Assembly (NCBI GenBank): GCA_035771165.1
Contig: JAWNZC010000351.1
Location: 5,917,501-5,981,500, forward strand
Direction of reading: 5' to 3'
From: Paragorgia papillata
Lineage: Eukaryota; Cnidaria; Anthozoa; Scleralcyonacea; Coralliidae
DNA: 64,000 nt
Both the position numbers and the translations under genes were made by a program. Below are positions 61,229 to 64,000 of the stretch, one piece after another (position 1 is the stretch's first letter; each line of letters opens with the position of its first letter). The notes below the pieces were generated by a model. It searched no databases, was not told the origin of the DNA, and was given only the letters and a program-made list of their open reading frames with translations.

Positions 61229-61304
61229 TAAGTCAATGACTTGTTCACATCGCTGGTATTTCTATTGGTTGCAACCTCGGTGTATATTGGTTGCTGCCAT
61301 AATA

Positions 61305-61625
61305 CAGTGTGTATCAAAAAAATTCGAACCCTTAGAAAATGAATTAGCATTTTTTTCAAACAACCTATTGTAGTAGTTTGAAAGCCCTAAGCACTTCGCT
61401 GAACTCACAGATGCGTAAAACACACGGTCTTATACACCTTGGAAATTAAGATAACTTGAAGTGTATGCATGGTGAAAGTATTTAAAAGCTTTTTCGCTTC
61501 GTTTAACTTATGTGCTGATTAATTTATAGCGCAGCGCTTTTAGGGCTTTCAAACTACTACAATAGGTTGTTTGAAAAGAATGCTAATTAATTTTCTAAGG
61601 GTTCGAATTTTTTTGATACACGCTG
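61305..61625. mobile_element. Mariner-like MITE with ~88-bp arms
   Basis: TA at 61303-04 and 61626-27, ends CAGTGTGTATCAAAAAAATT / AATTTTTTTGATACACGCTG. Arms 61305-61391 and 61540-61625. Confidence 0.88.
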
Positions 61626-61796
61626 TATATTAGAGGACAGATAGACTCTTAATTTCAACTTAGCTTTTGCATCAAAAGAATTAAAAAAGCTGAAAATGAC
61701 GTCAATGGTGAAAAATGACGTACTCTGCACTTATTAAAAGGGTCTATAATTAAATCATAATTTATTATTAACACAATATCATGCATGTATAACATG

Positions 61797-62280
61797 TTTG
61801 AGAAAGTTGCTCGTCTAGGTTAGAGTAGTCTTGAGAAAGACTGTTTGTGGTGGTAGTGACTGCCGTTTCGACGGCCTCAGCGGCGGTCATCTTCAGAGTC
61901 AAGTGAAAGGTTTTGGTCAAGTTCGGCTATATTTATCAGTCTCCAGTTCATTATGTCAGAATTGTGGTATGCGTGGAATGTCAGGGTAGGTGGGTGTTGT
62001 TTGTGGGTGGTGCTGTCGGTATTTGTTGGCGGTGTTGGCGGGGGAAGGGAAAAAAAAAATAAATAACATTCCACGTATACCACAATCGTGACATAATGAA
62101 CCGGAGACATAAAGACAGGCGAACTTGACCAAAGCCTTTCACTTGACTTTGAAGATGACCACCGCTGAGGCCGTTGAAACGTCATTCAACAGTCTTTCTC
62201 AAGACTACACTCTAAAACAGCCACATCTTAAAACAGTCTTTCTCAAGACTACTCTAACCTAGACGAGCAACTTTCTCAAA
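61797..62280. mobile_element. Fold-back element, 484 bp
   Basis: Starts TTTGAGAAAGTTGCTCGTC and ends with its inverse GACGAGCAACTTTCTCAAA. Arms of ~150-190 bp pair with some indels (a ~50-bp segment is repeated on the right). The open frame on the minus strand follows from the palindrome. Confidence 0.82.
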
Positions 62281-64000
62281 CCATTTACTTTATCATGTAT
62301 GCTATAAAGACCTTATTCATAAATGCCCAACGATTTAAAATCCTTTTATGTGCATATAAATTAGTCCCTAAAAGAATATTAATTCCGCGGTCATTTATGA
62401 ATATGGTCTATACAAGCGTTCTTATGCATGGTTCAATTCTTGCTGTGACCCCCCCCCGGGACACCCCGGGGATTTCAACATTTCAAATATTTCCAGAGGA
62501 GGCCGGACAAGTGTCATGTGATTGTCACGTGATTTTGTCGCCCAATGAAATGGCTTCATTTTCTCATCGTTTGATCGGCTGAAATTTTTGCATTGGACTT
62601 AATACCGAATATTACGCTATTGTCATTAATTTTTTTCTTTAAAAAAGCAGCGATATCGTTTGATATATCGTTGGACTATCCATATCTGCAGGATTTTGCA
62701 AGGTAATGTATTTTTTCTACTTTGTTTTGATCGTTTATTTAGGTCGTGTCGCGCTAAGCGAAGACCCTACTTCCGGTTTGTCAACAATCTTCAAAGCAAA
62801 AAATCTCGAATTCCAACGGTTCGAATTCCCTAATTTTAGCGTAATACGTTGAAGAAATGTCTAATCTTTGATTCTATCCGGACGACCACCGAGGACCTCT
62901 CAACCGTTTTCGAGATATTCACCGTTGAACCGACCATGGTATTTCTGCTTTTGCTAAGATGGCGCCTAATAAATTTAAGATAGCCTCTCGCCACTGAAGC
63001 TTGCTTTTTCTCAAGAATTTTGGAAATTTCCTAATATTTCGAGCTTTATTCTTTAGAGTAAGTGTAGAATGAGTGGTGGACAATTATTAAAGAGTAAAAT
63101 TTGGTATTTGTCTGTTTTTTAATATGCTCCAAAACGCTTGACCTCGCAGTCAGTCGCTGTATAAAAACACCATTCTGGAAAAATTGTATGCGTATCAGGC
63201 CTACATACATTCTGTAAATATTATTACAGAATGTACTGAACTTTGTTAAAGATCTGCTATATATGTATACAGGCCTGATATGTATGGATATTTTTTATAT
63301 ATTAAATAACATTGTGTTCCATGACAGCAGTATGATTATTAAAATTGATGTGTGGATTATTTGTAGTTTATTGTTGCTCATTGTTATAATGAGTAATATA
63401 TTGTAGTTGTAGTATTTTTTATTTTTTGCTAATTTGTTATAATTTGTTGTTGTTCGTATTGTTTTTCAGTATACAAATATTTATTATCCCTTTTGCCCCA
63501 GTTGTCCATTTCAACTGAGTTTATAGTGATGTAGGAAGCAAGCTGATGGGGGGGGAGTACACTTTCAAAAGTACCTTGTTTACTTTCAGGGCAGAACTTC
63601 AAAACGACCCTTGAGGCTCACGTCTTCTGATAAAGGGATTTTTTGTTGCAAAAGGGGGACTTTAACCAAGTGTGTTGGGGGGGGGGGGGGGGGGCGCATG
63701 TGCCCTTGATTTGTACACCCATGAAGTGAATACTGTACAATAGTTAGGCATTGGCTGTACAGTCAACTTTTAAGACATGAAAGGGTTAATAATTCCATCG
63801 CACTTCCTATTTTTTTACAGGAAGTGAAGAGATACAGTACAGATGTCAGTGTTGGAATAACTTACTTTGGCAGTGTTCAGACTGAGTTGCACGTGCCCAG
63901 TGCCCGGGCACAAGCACCAATCTGAACAGGATTTTTATGATGATAAATAAAATTGATGGACTCTCTTTTGCCAAATGACATTCAAATATGTAGTTTGAAG
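62281..64000. other. Non-coding right end
   Basis: No gene supported. Contains a 19-base G run at 63676-63694 and a shorter one near 63548, and AT-rich sequence. A short plus-strand frame at 62295-62582 has no domain. Confidence 0.35.

Noticed and set aside
61877..62185. 102-codon minus-strand frame
   Set aside because: Generated by a fold-back element; homopolymer and palindrome, no domain.

Overview
The window is animal nuclear DNA: AT-rich, with multi-exon genes, GT-AG splice sites, long microsatellites and many mobile elements. No sequence here settles the species. The secreted ShKT-type modules, the L1-type immunoglobulin exons, and repeat motifs I associate from memory with coral and anemone genomes (for example terminal repeats starting CAACCTNGTCCCCAGG) make a cnidarian the best guess. 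This is inference only. No bacterial-style operons are present and most of the sequence is not coding.

Host genes. At the left end, on the minus strand, I can assemble the start of an immunoglobulin-type adhesion gene: a signal-peptide exon (6733-6814), a first Ig exon (2634-2924) and a second Ig exon (1130-1453). All are joined by phase-1 splice sites, and the gene runs off the window to the left. At 52.5-57.6 kb on the plus strand is a second host gene: a TATA-driven signal-peptide exon (52528-52594) followed by five almost identical 111-nt exons. Each encodes one six-cysteine ShKT-type module, carried in a tandem array of units of about 0.85-0.88 kb. Every module exon is symmetric (phase 1-1), so any number can be joined in frame.

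Mobile elements. 11.7-13.2 kb: 5'-truncated CR1/Jockey-like LINE (minus). 22.7-26.6 kb: a decayed LINE with an R2-type restriction-like endonuclease, set between trinucleotide microsatellites. A second, 5'-truncated copy starts at 27.7 kb and is split by about 14.1 kb of younger insertions, resuming at 42.38 kb. Inside that block are a BEL/Pao pol fragment (28.25-30.93 kb, minus), a broken member of a large uncharacterised gene family with an XPG/PIN-like nuclease tail (31.0-35.5 kb, minus), and an Ngaro-like tyrosine-recombinase retrotransposon with textbook split direct repeats (37094-42310, plus). Between its A2 and B2 repeats lies a dense array of short perfect hairpins. DNA transposons and palindromic MITEs occur throughout, as do three copies of a 5S-rRNA-derived SINE and an inverted pair of tRNA-like SINEs.

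Other regions. 13.2-21.8 kb, 46.6-52.4 kb and 57.9-64 kb are largely non-coding, with scattered MITEs and no gene I can defend. Intergenic stretches are described individually below.
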